The translations under genes were made by a program, and so were the position numbers. This document shows, piece after piece, positions 1 through 7,910 of a stretch of 40,367 nt of DNA (its first letter is position 1; each line of letters opens with the position of its first letter). The DNA lies in assembly GCA_015657645.1 (NCBI GenBank), contig JACDQK010000263.1:1-40367 (forward strand), read 5' to 3'. The stretch is from Novosphingobium sp. Its GTDB lineage: Bacteria; Pseudomonadota; Alphaproteobacteria; Sphingomonadales; Sphingomonadaceae. Under the pieces are notes generated by a model that had not been told where the DNA came from, did no database searches, and was given only the letters and a program-made list of their open reading frames with translations.

Positions 1-693
1 AATGCCATGGTCCGGCGCTTCGTGGCCGAGGGCGCGGCGGTGATCATCGCCGATATCGATGACGCGAACGGGCAGACCCTCGCCGCCGAGCTCGGCCAGC
101 AGGCCAGCTTCGTCCATCTCGATGTCGCCAAGGAGGAGGACTGGCAGCGCGCGCTGGGCGGCGGCGCCAGCATCGACGTGCTGATCAACAACGCCGGGAT
201 CACCACCTATGGCTCGATCGAGGAGGTGACGCTCGAGCAATTCAAGCACGAGCTCGATATCGATGTGATTGGCGTGTTCCTGGGCTGCAAGTACGCTGTC
301 GCCAACATGAAGGCCCACGGCCGCGGCGGCTCGATCATCAACATGTCCTCGCTGGCGGGTTTGCGCGCCAATGGCAATCTGGCCGCCTATAACGCAGCCA
401 AGGCGGCGGTGACGCTGCTGACCAAGTCGGTCGCGATGCACTGCGCGACCAGCGGCTATGGCATCCGCTGCAATTCGATCCATCCCGGCGTGATTCACAC
501 CCCGATCCTCGACAAGGTGCTGGCCCAGACCCCCAACCCGGATGAAGTATATGCCGGCTGGGTCGCGGTTCACCCGATTGGCCGGATCGGCAAGCCCGAG
601 GAGATCGCGGCTATGGCAGTCTATCTCGCCTCGGACGAGGCCGGGTTTACCACTGGCGCGGAATTCAAGGTCGACGGCGGCAGCTCGATATGA
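1..693 (+). CDS. SDR family oxidoreductase, 5'-truncated by window edge
   Basis: This is the C-terminal ~230 residues of a classical short-chain dehydrogenase/reductase using NAD(P)(H). The reading frame is open from base 1, and the first ATG (7) falls at what is normally about residue 20, just after the missing TGxxxGIG nucleotide-binding loop. The true start is therefore upstream of the window. Visible SDR landmarks are LINNAG, the catalytic serine in INMSS, the YNAAK active-site Tyr/Lys pair, and the usual C-terminal YLASDEAGFTTG...VDGG block. It resembles cyclopentanol or hydroxysteroid dehydrogenases of the 250-residue class, but the substrate cannot be read from sequence. Its stop overlaps the next start (ATGA at 690-693), so the two genes are translationally coupled. 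Confidence 0.9.
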   Translation, partial: NAMVRRFVAEGAAVIIADIDDANGQTLAAELGQQASFVHLDVAKEEDWQRALGGGASIDVLINNAGITTYGSIEEVTLEQFKHELDIDVIGVFLGCKYAVANMKAHGRGGSIINMSSLAGLRANGNLAAYNAAKAAVTLLTKSVAMHCATSGYGIRCNSIHPGVIHTPILDKVLAQTPNPDEVYAGWVAVHPIGRIGKPEEIAAMAVYLASDEAGFTTGAEFKVDGGSSI

Positions 694-1484
694 ACCCGAT
701 TTCCTTCGCGGCGGGAATCGTACCGGGCGCTGGCCCGGTCGAGACGATCCGCGCGGCGGCGGCGGGCGGCTTCGACATGACCGGGCTGTGGATCGAACCG
801 GACCAGTGGACCCCCGCCTTGCTGCGCGAGACCAAGGCTGCACTGGCGGACACCGGCCTGCCGCTGCTCGATGTCGAAGTCATCTGGATCAAGCCGGGCG
901 ATGACCTCGACGCCTACAAGTCCTGCATCGATATCGGCGCAGAGCTGGGCGCGAAGAACGTGCTGTGCGTTTCGTCCGATCCCGACATGGGCGCCACCGC
1001 CGCGCGCCTAGCCGCGCTGTGCGAGCATGCGGAAGCCTCGCAGACGCGGGTGACGCTGGAGTTCGGGATTTTCACCGAGGTCAAGAACCTGACCATGGCG
1101 CTGGCGGTGCTCGACGCCGTTGCCCACCCGCTGCGCGCGCTGCTGATCGATCCGATCCATGTCGACAGGTCTGGCAGTTCTATTGAGGATATGGCCAAGG
1201 TCCCGCGCGAGCTGTTGCCCTACGCCCAATTCTGCGATGCTCCGGCTGAGCGACCCGACCCGGCAGATTTCAATGCCATCATCACCGATGCGATCGACCT
1301 GCGCGAACAATGCGGCGCAGGCGGTCTGCCGCTGCAAGCGCTTTACCAAGCGCTCCCGCCCGGCATCCCGCTCAGCATCGAGCTCCGCTCCAAGGCCTTG
1401 CGCGATGGCTACCCGGACCTGGGCGAACGGGCCAAGGCCGTCGCCAGCGCGACCCGCAACTGGCTGAGCGCCCTGCCTGGCTAG
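690..1484 (+). CDS. Sugar-phosphate isomerase/epimerase-like TIM-barrel protein
   Basis: A 264-residue protein that looks like the xylose-isomerase-like / AP-endonuclease-2 TIM-barrel superfamily. It has an N-terminal strand with AGGFDMTGLWIEP, a central metal-ligand-type Glu in VTLEFGIF (about residue 125), the segment LLIDPIHVDRSG, and a C-terminal IELRSK strand. Such proteins epimerise, isomerise or dehydrate small sugars or keto acids in the cytoplasm. Start ATG 690 overlaps the upstream SDR stop (ATGA), indicating one operon. The stop codon overlaps by four bases the stop of the convergent acyl-CoA synthetase. The family is clear at fold level only; no specific substrate is proposed. Confidence 0.75.
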   Translation: MNPISFAAGIVPGAGPVETIRAAAAGGFDMTGLWIEPDQWTPALLRETKAALADTGLPLLDVEVIWIKPGDDLDAYKSCIDIGAELGAKNVLCVSSDPDMGATAARLAALCEHAEASQTRVTLEFGIFTEVKNLTMALAVLDAVAHPLRALLIDPIHVDRSGSSIEDMAKVPRELLPYAQFCDAPAERPDPADFNAIITDAIDLREQCGAGGLPLQALYQALPPGIPLSIELRSKALRDGYPDLGERAKAVASATRNWLSALPG

Positions 1485-3040
1485 CTGCCGGATGCGAGCA
1501 ACTCGGCCCGCAGTTCCGATTTCAGGATCTTGTTCGCGCCGCTCAGCGGCATTGGCTTGGCGCGAATGTCGACACTGCGGGGGCATTTGTAGTGGGCGAT
1601 CAGGCCCCGGCAGTGCGCGATCAGGTCGTCGGCGCTGGCCGCCATTCCCTCGCGCAGGTTGACGACGGCATGGACTGCCTCGCCCCAATGCGGATCGGGT
1701 TTCCCGATCACCGCGCACTGCGCCACCGCCGGGTGTGAAGCGAGTGCGTTTTCAACCTCTTGCGACCAGACGTTCTCACCCCCGGTGATGATCATGTCCT
1801 TCAGCCGGTCGACCACATAGAGATAGCCGGCTTCGTCGAAGTAGCCGATGTCGCCGGTGTGCATCCAGCCACCGCGCAGCGCTTCGGCGGTCAGATCCGG
1901 CCGGTTCCAGTAACCCTGCATGACCATCGGCCCACGCGCGACGATCTCTCCGTGGGTGCTGCTCGGGACGGGCTGGTCCTGCGGATCCACCACCGCCACT
2001 TCGGCAAACATGGCCGGGCGCCCGGCTGAACGCAGCCGCCCGCTAGCCGCCGCCTCGGGCAAGTGATCCCGCCAACCCAGGATCGTGACCACCGGCGAAA
2101 GCTCGGTCATGCCATAGGATTGCAGCAGCCGCGCCCCCGGCAGCGCCGCCATGAATTCGCGCAGCAACGGCTCGGGCATGGCAGCCGAGCCGTATGAGAC
2201 ATAGCGCAGGCTGGAGAGATCGGTCGTCCGCAGGCTCGGCTCGTCCAGCATCATCCGGAACATGGTCGGCACGAAAGTGGCGTGGGTCACGCCGGTCCGG
2301 GCAATCTCCGCGATAACCTCGCTCGCCACAAAGCGCGGCAGGAACACGTGGGTCCCGGCGACATGCGTGGTCGAGAACAGCCGCGCCGCCGAGGCAACGT
2401 GGAACAGCGGACCATGGTGGAGGTGCACCGTCGTCTCGTCCATGCCCAGTTCGGGCACGACATTGGCGGTGTTGGCGCAGAAGTTGGCGTGGCTGAGCAT
2501 CACTCCCTTGGCCGCGCTGGTCGTGCCGCTGGTATAGAGCAGGCAGGCCAGATCATCGCCGTAGCTGCCAGCGTCGGCCCCACCGTCGTGGCCCGCAATC
2601 AGGTCCTCATAAGCAGCGAACCCGGCTGGAGCGGACCCAGCGGCGCAATCGACCAAAGCGCGTTTCGCCCCGTCCGCCCCGCTGGCAAGCGCATCGGCCA
2701 AGCCAACAAAGTCGGGACCAAGCACGACGACTTTGGGCGAACAATCGTCAGTCTGGGCGACGATCTCCCCCAGCCCGAGCCGGTGATTGAGCGGCACGAT
2801 CACCCCGCCGGCCCACATCGCCGCGTAGAAGCACTCCAGCGTCCGGTGGCTGTTGAGCGCGAGCAGCACGATCCGGTCGCCCGGCCGCACGCCAAGGTCG
2901 ATGAAAGCCGCAGCCAGCCGCGCAACGCGGTCGGCAAAGTGCCGCCAGGTAAAGCGCATGTCGCGATCGATCACCGCCACCGCATCGGGCCGGATCGCCA
3001 GTGCGCGGCGGATGGCCTGGGTCAGACTGAAACCGCTCAT
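1481..3040 (-). CDS. AMP-dependent acyl-CoA synthetase/ligase
   Basis: A 519-residue ANL-superfamily enzyme that would activate a carboxylic acid with ATP to an acyl-adenylate and then a CoA thioester. Motifs seen: the phosphate loop LLYTSGTTSAAKG at about residues 168-179, the A5 motif SYGMTE (about 310), the A8 hinge GWMHTGDIGYFDEAGYLYV with DRLKDMIITGGENV, and the C-terminal catalytic Lys in ANKILK (about 508). The length is normal for a medium/long-chain or aromatic acyl-CoA ligase. It starts 8 bases after the stop of a truncated SMP-30 remnant, suggesting it was once the second gene of an operon. The substrate is not determinable from sequence. Confidence 0.9.
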   Translation of the reverse strand: MSGFSLTQAIRRALAIRPDAVAVIDRDMRFTWRHFADRVARLAAAFIDLGVRPGDRIVLLALNSHRTLECFYAAMWAGGVIVPLNHRLGLGEIVAQTDDCSPKVVVLGPDFVGLADALASGADGAKRALVDCAAGSAPAGFAAYEDLIAGHDGGADAGSYGDDLACLLYTSGTTSAAKGVMLSHANFCANTANVVPELGMDETTVHLHHGPLFHVASAARLFSTTHVAGTHVFLPRFVASEVIAEIARTGVTHATFVPTMFRMMLDEPSLRTTDLSSLRYVSYGSAAMPEPLLREFMAALPGARLLQSYGMTELSPVVTILGWRDHLPEAAASGRLRSAGRPAMFAEVAVVDPQDQPVPSSTHGEIVARGPMVMQGYWNRPDLTAEALRGGWMHTGDIGYFDEAGYLYVVDRLKDMIITGGENVWSQEVENALASHPAVAQCAVIGKPDPHWGEAVHAVVNLREGMAASADDLIAHCRGLIAHYKCPRSVDIRAKPMPLSGANKILKSELRAELLASGS

Positions 3041-3048
3041 GCCGGATG

Positions 3049-3216
3049 CTAACCCGCCAGCTCGACCAGAAGGATGCGGGCCGAAGGATTGGCCGCGATC
3101 TCGGCCGGATCGTGCCCGGTCGAAGCGCAGACGAACAGGTGCTTACCGTCCGGCCCACCGATCACGACGGCATAGGCGTGGACGTCCAGTTCAACCGGTG
3201 AATATGCTGTCATCAT
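3049..3216 (-). pseudogene. C-terminal remnant of an SMP-30/gluconolactonase-like gene
   Basis: About 55 in-frame residues beginning MMTAYSPVELDVH and ending in AEIAANPSARILLVELAG. The block AYAVVIGGPDGKHLFVCAST followed by GHDPAEIA is the typical final beta-propeller blade of SMP-30/gluconolactonase/LRE proteins, which are normally about 290 residues. The frame runs open to 3417 but the residues upstream of 3216 do not resemble the family. That DNA is promoter/5' region of the divergent monooxygenase, so the first ~80% of the gene is missing. It is truncated rather than frameshifted. Whether the fragment is still translated, for example as a leader for the acyl-CoA synthetase 8 bases downstream, is unknown. 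Confidence 0.6.
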
Positions 3217-3368
3217 CCCCGCTCCTTTGATCGGAGAAATGGACGACCGTCGCCACTCGCTCAACCCCGATCTCGTTAGGGCTTTCACTCTCCTGCCCCG
3301 CAGCCGTTGTTTTGACAGTGACGACGCGGGCAGGATCAGGATAGGGGCAAGGCCGGACAGGAGGATGT

Positions 3369-5081
3369 GTGATCGACGTTGCGGCATGGCTGACCAGCCT
3401 CGAACAGGCACTGGCACAGAACGAACCGGACCAGGTGGCAGACCTGTTCCTCGAGACGGGCCTGTGGCGCGATTTCCTCGCCTTTGACTGGACGCTGGCG
3501 ACTCACGAGGGCCGTCCCGCCATCAGCGCCTTTGCTGCCCGGCGCGGTGCCGCCACCTCCGCAACCGACTGGACCACCGAGGCAGCCAGCGGGGCCAGCG
3601 AGGGCTTCATCGCCTTTGAAACCGCCCAGGGCCCGGGCAAAGGTTATGTCCGGCTGGTCGAAAGCAAGGCGCTCAGCCTGTTCACCATGCTTGATGAGCT
3701 CAAGGGCCATGAGTTTCCGCTGTGCAAACGCCGCCCGACCGGCCTCCCCGACGGTGAAACTTGGTCCGACCGGCGCGAGCGCGAACGCGCAGCGCTGGAC
3801 AGCAGCGGGCAGCCCTATGTCCTGATCGTCGGCGCCGGCCAGGCCGGGCTGGCGCTGGGGGCCACGCTGCGGCTGCTGGGCGTGCCGCACCTGCTGATCG
3901 ACAAGCACCCGCGCGTCGGGGACCAGTGGCGCTCACGCTACAAGTCGCTGACCCTGCACGATCCGGTCTGGTACGATCACATGCCGTACCTGCCCTTCCC
4001 CGATCACTGGCCGGTCTACACGCCCAAGGACAAGATGGGGGACTGGCTGGAGCTCTATGCGACCGCGATGGAGCTTGATGTCTGGACCGGGACCGAGCTC
4101 AAGTCGGCCCGCCCGGCCGATACGGGCTGGACCGCGACAGTCCTGTGCAATGGGCAAGAGCTGGAGCTGCGCCCGGCCCACGTGGTCATGGCGGTGGGCA
4201 ATGCCGGCTTCCCGCGGCTGCCCGAGTTTCCGGGCGCAGAGACCTTTCAGGGCCAGCAGTATCATTCCAGCGCCCATCCCGGCGGCGCAGGGCTGGAGGG
4301 CAAGCGGGTGGTCGTGATCGGTGCCAACAACAGCGCACACGACATCTGCGCTGATCTGGTTGAAAATGGCGCCCATCCGGTGATGATCCAGCGCTCGTCC
4401 ACCCACATCATTCGCCAGTCGACCATGACTGACGTGATGCTGAAGCCGCTCTATTCGCAGGAAGCGGTTGAGGCCGGGCTGACCACGGAACGCGCCGACC
4501 TGATTTCCGCCTCGGTCCCGATCCGCCTGCAGGAGATCGGCAGCCGTCAGGCCTGGGCGAAAATCCGCGAAGCCGAAGCGCCGTTCTACAGCCGGCTCGA
4601 ACAGGCCGGCTTCAAGCTCGATTTTGCCGAGGACGGGGCCGGGATTGCCGGCAAGTATCTGCGCTCCGGTTCGGGCTATTACATCGATGTCGGCGCCTGC
4701 GAGTTGATCGCCGATGGCCGCATCGCCTTGCGCTCCGGGATCGAGGTCAGCCGGATCGTGCCGGACGGGATCGAGCTGGCCGACGGTGAGCATATTGCCG
4801 CCGATCTCATCATCTACGCCACTGGCTTCGGCGCGATGGAGGAATGGGTCGCCCGGCTGATCGGCGAAGATGTCGCGGCGCGGATCGGGCGCTGCTGGGG
4901 CTATGGCTCAGGTTACCGCGGCGATCCCGGGCCCTGGGACGGCGAAATGCGCAACATGTGGAAGCCGACCGCGCAGGAGGGGCTGTGGTTCATGGGCGGT
5001 AATCTGGCCCAGGCGCGGTTCTACAGCCGCCTGCTGGGACTGCAGCTCAAGGCGCGGCTTGAGGGGCTGACGGGCGGCTGA
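3369..5081 (+). CDS. Flavin-containing monooxygenase with N-terminal NTF2-like domain
   Basis: A 570-residue class B flavoprotein monooxygenase (FMO/YUCCA/Baeyer-Villiger type), expected to use FAD and NADPH. Residues 1 to about 145 are an extra domain whose opening (WLTSLEQALAQNEPDQVADLFLETGLWRD in outline) looks like SnoaL/NTF2 folds. FAD binding is at GAGQAG (155-160), an FMO-type motif with YHSSAH lies at 287-303, and the NADPH motif VVVIGANNSA is near 314-323. The start is GTG 3369 with AGGAGG at 3359-3364; the nearby ATG 3365 is in another frame. A perfect -35-like TTGACA lies at 3312-3317 but I see no convincing -10. It stands alone, convergent with the uronate operon, and its substrate is unknown. 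Confidence 0.85.
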   Translation: MIDVAAWLTSLEQALAQNEPDQVADLFLETGLWRDFLAFDWTLATHEGRPAISAFAARRGAATSATDWTTEAASGASEGFIAFETAQGPGKGYVRLVESKALSLFTMLDELKGHEFPLCKRRPTGLPDGETWSDRRERERAALDSSGQPYVLIVGAGQAGLALGATLRLLGVPHLLIDKHPRVGDQWRSRYKSLTLHDPVWYDHMPYLPFPDHWPVYTPKDKMGDWLELYATAMELDVWTGTELKSARPADTGWTATVLCNGQELELRPAHVVMAVGNAGFPRLPEFPGAETFQGQQYHSSAHPGGAGLEGKRVVVIGANNSAHDICADLVENGAHPVMIQRSSTHIIRQSTMTDVMLKPLYSQEAVEAGLTTERADLISASVPIRLQEIGSRQAWAKIREAEAPFYSRLEQAGFKLDFAEDGAGIAGKYLRSGSGYYIDVGACELIADGRIALRSGIEVSRIVPDGIELADGEHIAADLIIYATGFGAMEEWVARLIGEDVAARIGRCWGYGSGYRGDPGPWDGEMRNMWKPTAQEGLWFMGGNLAQARFYSRLLGLQLKARLEGLTGG

Positions 5082-5100
5082 CGCACCTAAGGCAGAGGGA

Positions 5101-5150
5101 GGCGCTAGTGAACAGTCCCAAAAGGGGCGGAACCTGGCGTTCACTTCGCC
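5101..5150. terminator. Possible bidirectional hairpin between convergent genes
   Basis: An inverted repeat: GGCG-CT-AGTGAAC (5101-5113) can pair with GTTCACT-T-CGCC (5139-5150), leaving a 25-base loop that itself contains CCCAAAAGGGG. It sits between the monooxygenase stop (5081) and the reductase stop (5141), overlapping the latter. There is no U-tract, so classical rho-independent activity is uncertain. Confidence 0.35.
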
Positions 5151-6502
5151 AGCAAGTTGATCGCCGCTGCGTCAACCTCGGTCGGCAGCCAAAGATTTGA
5201 GACCATTCCGAGCCGTCCAAATAGTGCTGCAACCGGATCTGACCCGCGGGCAGCCGCGCCCAGTTCAAGCGCGCGCGGGTCATCAACCGGGCCGTTGACG
5301 CCGCGCAGGTGGCGGATCCAGGCGGCGATGCCTTGCAGGATCACCGGACATGCACGGCCCAAGGCCTGGTTAGCGGCCAGGGTTTCGAGCCAGCGTTGCG
5401 GCAGCTTCTGGCTGCCGTCCATCGCGATCTGGATCAGGCGGTGGTTGAGCGCCGGATTGGCGAAACGTTCGACCAGGGCGGTGGCATAAGCGGCCAGGTC
5501 CTGCCCTGCCCCGGCAGCGATCGTCGGCGCGGCCTCTTCGCGCAGCAGGGCTTCGACCAGCGGGCGGAGTTCCGGGTTGCCGATCGCCTCGTGGACATAG
5601 GTGTGGCCATGGGCCAGCCCGACATAGGCAAGGAACGAGTGCGCCCCGTTGAGCATCCGCAGCTTGGCGGTCTCGTAAGGGCGGACATCGCTGACCAGCT
5701 CGGCCCCCACCGCGTGCCAGCGCGGGCGCGGGCCGGCGAAGCGATCCTCGATCACCCATTGGCTGAACGGCTCGGTCAGCACCGCCGCCTGGTCGTCCAA
5801 CCCGATCCGGGCAGCAAGTTCGGTGCGGTCGGCATCGGTCGTCGCCGGCACGATCCGGTCGACCATGGTCGAGGGGCAAGTACAGGCCTGCTCGAACCAG
5901 GCCAGCAGGCCGGGATCATGGCGACCAAGGTATTCGTCCATCAGGCGGGCCAGCTGCTGGCCATTGTCGGCCAGGTTGTCGCAGGACAGTAGCGTCAGGC
6001 CAGCCAGGCCCGCGTCATGGCGCCGCCGCAGGGGCTCCGCGATCAGTGCGTAGAGCGAGCCGGCATCGGCCAGCGCAAAGTCCAGACTGCCGTCAGCTGC
6101 GCGGCAATAGCCTTTCTCGGTCACGGTCAGGCTGACGATGTGGGTGGCTGGGTCGGCAATCCGGTCAATCACCGCGCCGCGCTGCCCCTGCGCCACCAGC
6201 ACTTCGCGCACGGCCCCGACCAGCCGGCTGTTCCAGCCTGCCTCGGAGCGTTCGGTCACGGTATAGAGCCCGTCCTGCGGGTTCATCTGCTCGGCCACGG
6301 TTGGGGCGCGCAGCGAGACGCCGGTGATCGCCCAGTCGCGGTCGCCCGCAGCCATGGCGAGATCAGTGTACCAGGCCTGGTGGGCGCGGTGGAACGCGCC
6401 GATGCCCAGGTGAACGATGCCGCTGGCCTGGCCTGCGCGGTCATAGCCGAAGCGGGTCACCGCGCTGTCCAGCGCAGCCAGGTGGGCGAGCGACAGCCTC
6501 AC
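5141..6502 (-). CDS. uxuB: Mannitol dehydrogenase family hexuronate reductase (UxuB/UxaB-type)
   Basis: A 453-residue NAD-dependent polyol dehydrogenase that should reduce a ketohexuronate (tagaturonate or fructuronate) to altronate or mannonate. Visible features: the N-terminal nucleotide-binding segment IVHLGIGAFHRAHQ (29-42) and the family signature KLRMLNGAHSFLAY with its catalytic Lys and Asn/His cluster. The chosen start is GTG 6502 (MRLSLAHLAALD), which overlaps the uxaC stop (GTGA). A longer reading of the frame reaches 6712 but is just uxaC in another frame. By motifs it looks UxuB-like, yet the only dehydratase nearby is UxaA, which uses altronate. In this locus it probably acts as the tagaturonate reductase, possibly on both substrates. 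Confidence 0.88.
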   Translation of the reverse strand: MRLSLAHLAALDSAVTRFGYDRAGQASGIVHLGIGAFHRAHQAWYTDLAMAAGDRDWAITGVSLRAPTVAEQMNPQDGLYTVTERSEAGWNSRLVGAVREVLVAQGQRGAVIDRIADPATHIVSLTVTEKGYCRAADGSLDFALADAGSLYALIAEPLRRRHDAGLAGLTLLSCDNLADNGQQLARLMDEYLGRHDPGLLAWFEQACTCPSTMVDRIVPATTDADRTELAARIGLDDQAAVLTEPFSQWVIEDRFAGPRPRWHAVGAELVSDVRPYETAKLRMLNGAHSFLAYVGLAHGHTYVHEAIGNPELRPLVEALLREEAAPTIAAGAGQDLAAYATALVERFANPALNHRLIQIAMDGSQKLPQRWLETLAANQALGRACPVILQGIAAWIRHLRGVNGPVDDPRALELGAAARGSDPVAALFGRLGMVSNLWLPTEVDAAAINLLAK

Positions 6503-7899
6503 AGCTTGTAAGCCGCCTTGGCGAGGTTGTAGGTCAGGTCTTGCGCCAGTTCGGCCGCTTCCCAGTCCTCCAGCCGGTGTTCCATCACCAGTTCGGCCAG
6601 GAAGCCGCAATCGATCCGCCGCGCCACGTCGTGCCGGGCCGGGATCGACAGGAAGGCGCGGGTATCGTCGTTGAAGCCGACGGTGTTGTAGAAGCCGGCC
6701 GTCTCGGTGCACATCCGGCGGAAGCGGCGCATGCCTTCGGGGCTGTCATGGAACCACCAGGCCGGGCCGAGCTTCAGGCAGGGATAGTGCCCGGCCAGCG
6801 GTGCTAGTTCGCGGGCATAGGCGCTCTCGTCCAGCGTAAAGAGGATCAGCGACAGGCGGTTGTCATTGCCGAAGCGGTCCAGCAGCGGCTTCAGCGCATG
6901 GACATAGTCGGTGCGGGTCGGGATATCGGCACCTTTGTCGCGCCCGAGAGCGGCGAAAACCGGCGCATTGTGGTTGCGGAAGGAGCCGGGGTGGAGCTGC
7001 ATGACGAGGCCGTCGTCAATGCTCATCGCCGCCATCTCGGTCAGCGTCTGGGCGCGGAACAGCTCGGCCTCGGCTGCGGTGCAGCTGCCGCTGGTGACCT
7101 TGGCGAACAGCGCCGCCACCTCGGCGACGGAGAGATTGGCGGTCTGGGCCGTCGGGTGGCCGTGATCGGTGCTGGTCGCGCCCATCGAGGCGAAGAAGGC
7201 GCGGCGCTGGCGATGCGCGGCCAGATAGCCCGTCCAGCTGAAAGTGTCTTCGCCGGTCAGGTCAGAGAAGGTCTTCAGGTTGTCGCGGAAGCCTTCGAAT
7301 TCCGGATCGACGACCGGGTCCGGGCGATAGGCGGTGATGACCTTGCCCGCCCAACCGGAGGCGCGGATCGCGGCGTGGTCGGCCAGGCTGTCGATCGGGC
7401 TTTCGGTCGTGGCGATCACTTCGATGTTGTAGCGTTCGAACAGCGCGCGCGGACGGAAGGCGGCGCTCGCCAGCATCTCCGTGATCGTGTCGAAATAGAG
7501 GTCGGACGTTTCGGCGCAGAGCTGAACGCCCATGCCGAAGACTTCGGCAAAGACCCAGTCGAGCCACATCCGCGATGGTGTGCCGCGGAACAGGAAGTAG
7601 CGTTCGGCGAACAGCCGCCAGCTTGTCCGGGGGTCTGCGGCGGGATTGCCGATACCCAGATCGGCCAGCGCCACGCCCTGCGAATAGAGCATCCGGAAGA
7701 CGTAATGGTCCGGGTGGAGCAGCAGTTCGGCGGCATTGCCGAAGTTGGCATTGGTCGCGAACCATTCCGGATCGGTATGGCCATGCGGGCTGATGATCGG
7801 CAGGTCCTTGACCTGCGTGTAGAGCGACCGCGCCAGCGCCCGCGTGGCCGGATCGGCCGGTAGCAGACGGTCGGGGTGGAGAGACAGAACAGATAACAC
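6499..7899 (-). CDS. uxaC: Uronate isomerase (glucuronate/galacturonate isomerase)
   Basis: A 466-residue member of the amidohydrolase superfamily, close to the 470 residues typical of UxaC. It converts D-galacturonate to D-tagaturonate and D-glucuronate to D-fructuronate in the cytoplasm. The metal-binding HxH lies in IISPHGHTDP (His39, His41), followed by features typical of the family: RMLYSQGV, WRLFAERYFLFRGTPSRMWLDW, and the C-terminal LGPAWWFHDSPEGMRRFR and GFNDDTRAFLSIPARHD. The chosen start is GTG 7899 (reading MLSVLSLHPDRLLPADP), 11 bases after the transporter stop. A longer frame to 8325 is an antisense shadow of the transporter. It is in one operon with the transporter and the reductase. 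Confidence 0.93.
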   Translation of the reverse strand: MLSVLSLHPDRLLPADPATRALARSLYTQVKDLPIISPHGHTDPEWFATNANFGNAAELLLHPDHYVFRMLYSQGVALADLGIGNPAADPRTSWRLFAERYFLFRGTPSRMWLDWVFAEVFGMGVQLCAETSDLYFDTITEMLASAAFRPRALFERYNIEVIATTESPIDSLADHAAIRASGWAGKVITAYRPDPVVDPEFEGFRDNLKTFSDLTGEDTFSWTGYLAAHRQRRAFFASMGATSTDHGHPTAQTANLSVAEVAALFAKVTSGSCTAAEAELFRAQTLTEMAAMSIDDGLVMQLHPGSFRNHNAPVFAALGRDKGADIPTRTDYVHALKPLLDRFGNDNRLSLILFTLDESAYARELAPLAGHYPCLKLGPAWWFHDSPEGMRRFRRMCTETAGFYNTVGFNDDTRAFLSIPARHDVARRIDCGFLAELVMEHRLEDWEAAELAQDLTYNLAKAAYKL

Positions 7900-7910
7900 G
7901 TTAAACTCGC

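Noticed and set aside
3194-3206. Palindrome-like TTCAACCGGTGAA near the SMP-30 remnant.
   Set aside because: It differs from the operator outside the CCGG core and falls in the remnant's coding region, with no uronate gene next to it.
5309-7863. Long plus-strand frames opposite the reductase and uxaC.
   Set aside because: They show no recognisable domains and mirror well-defined minus-strand enzymes.
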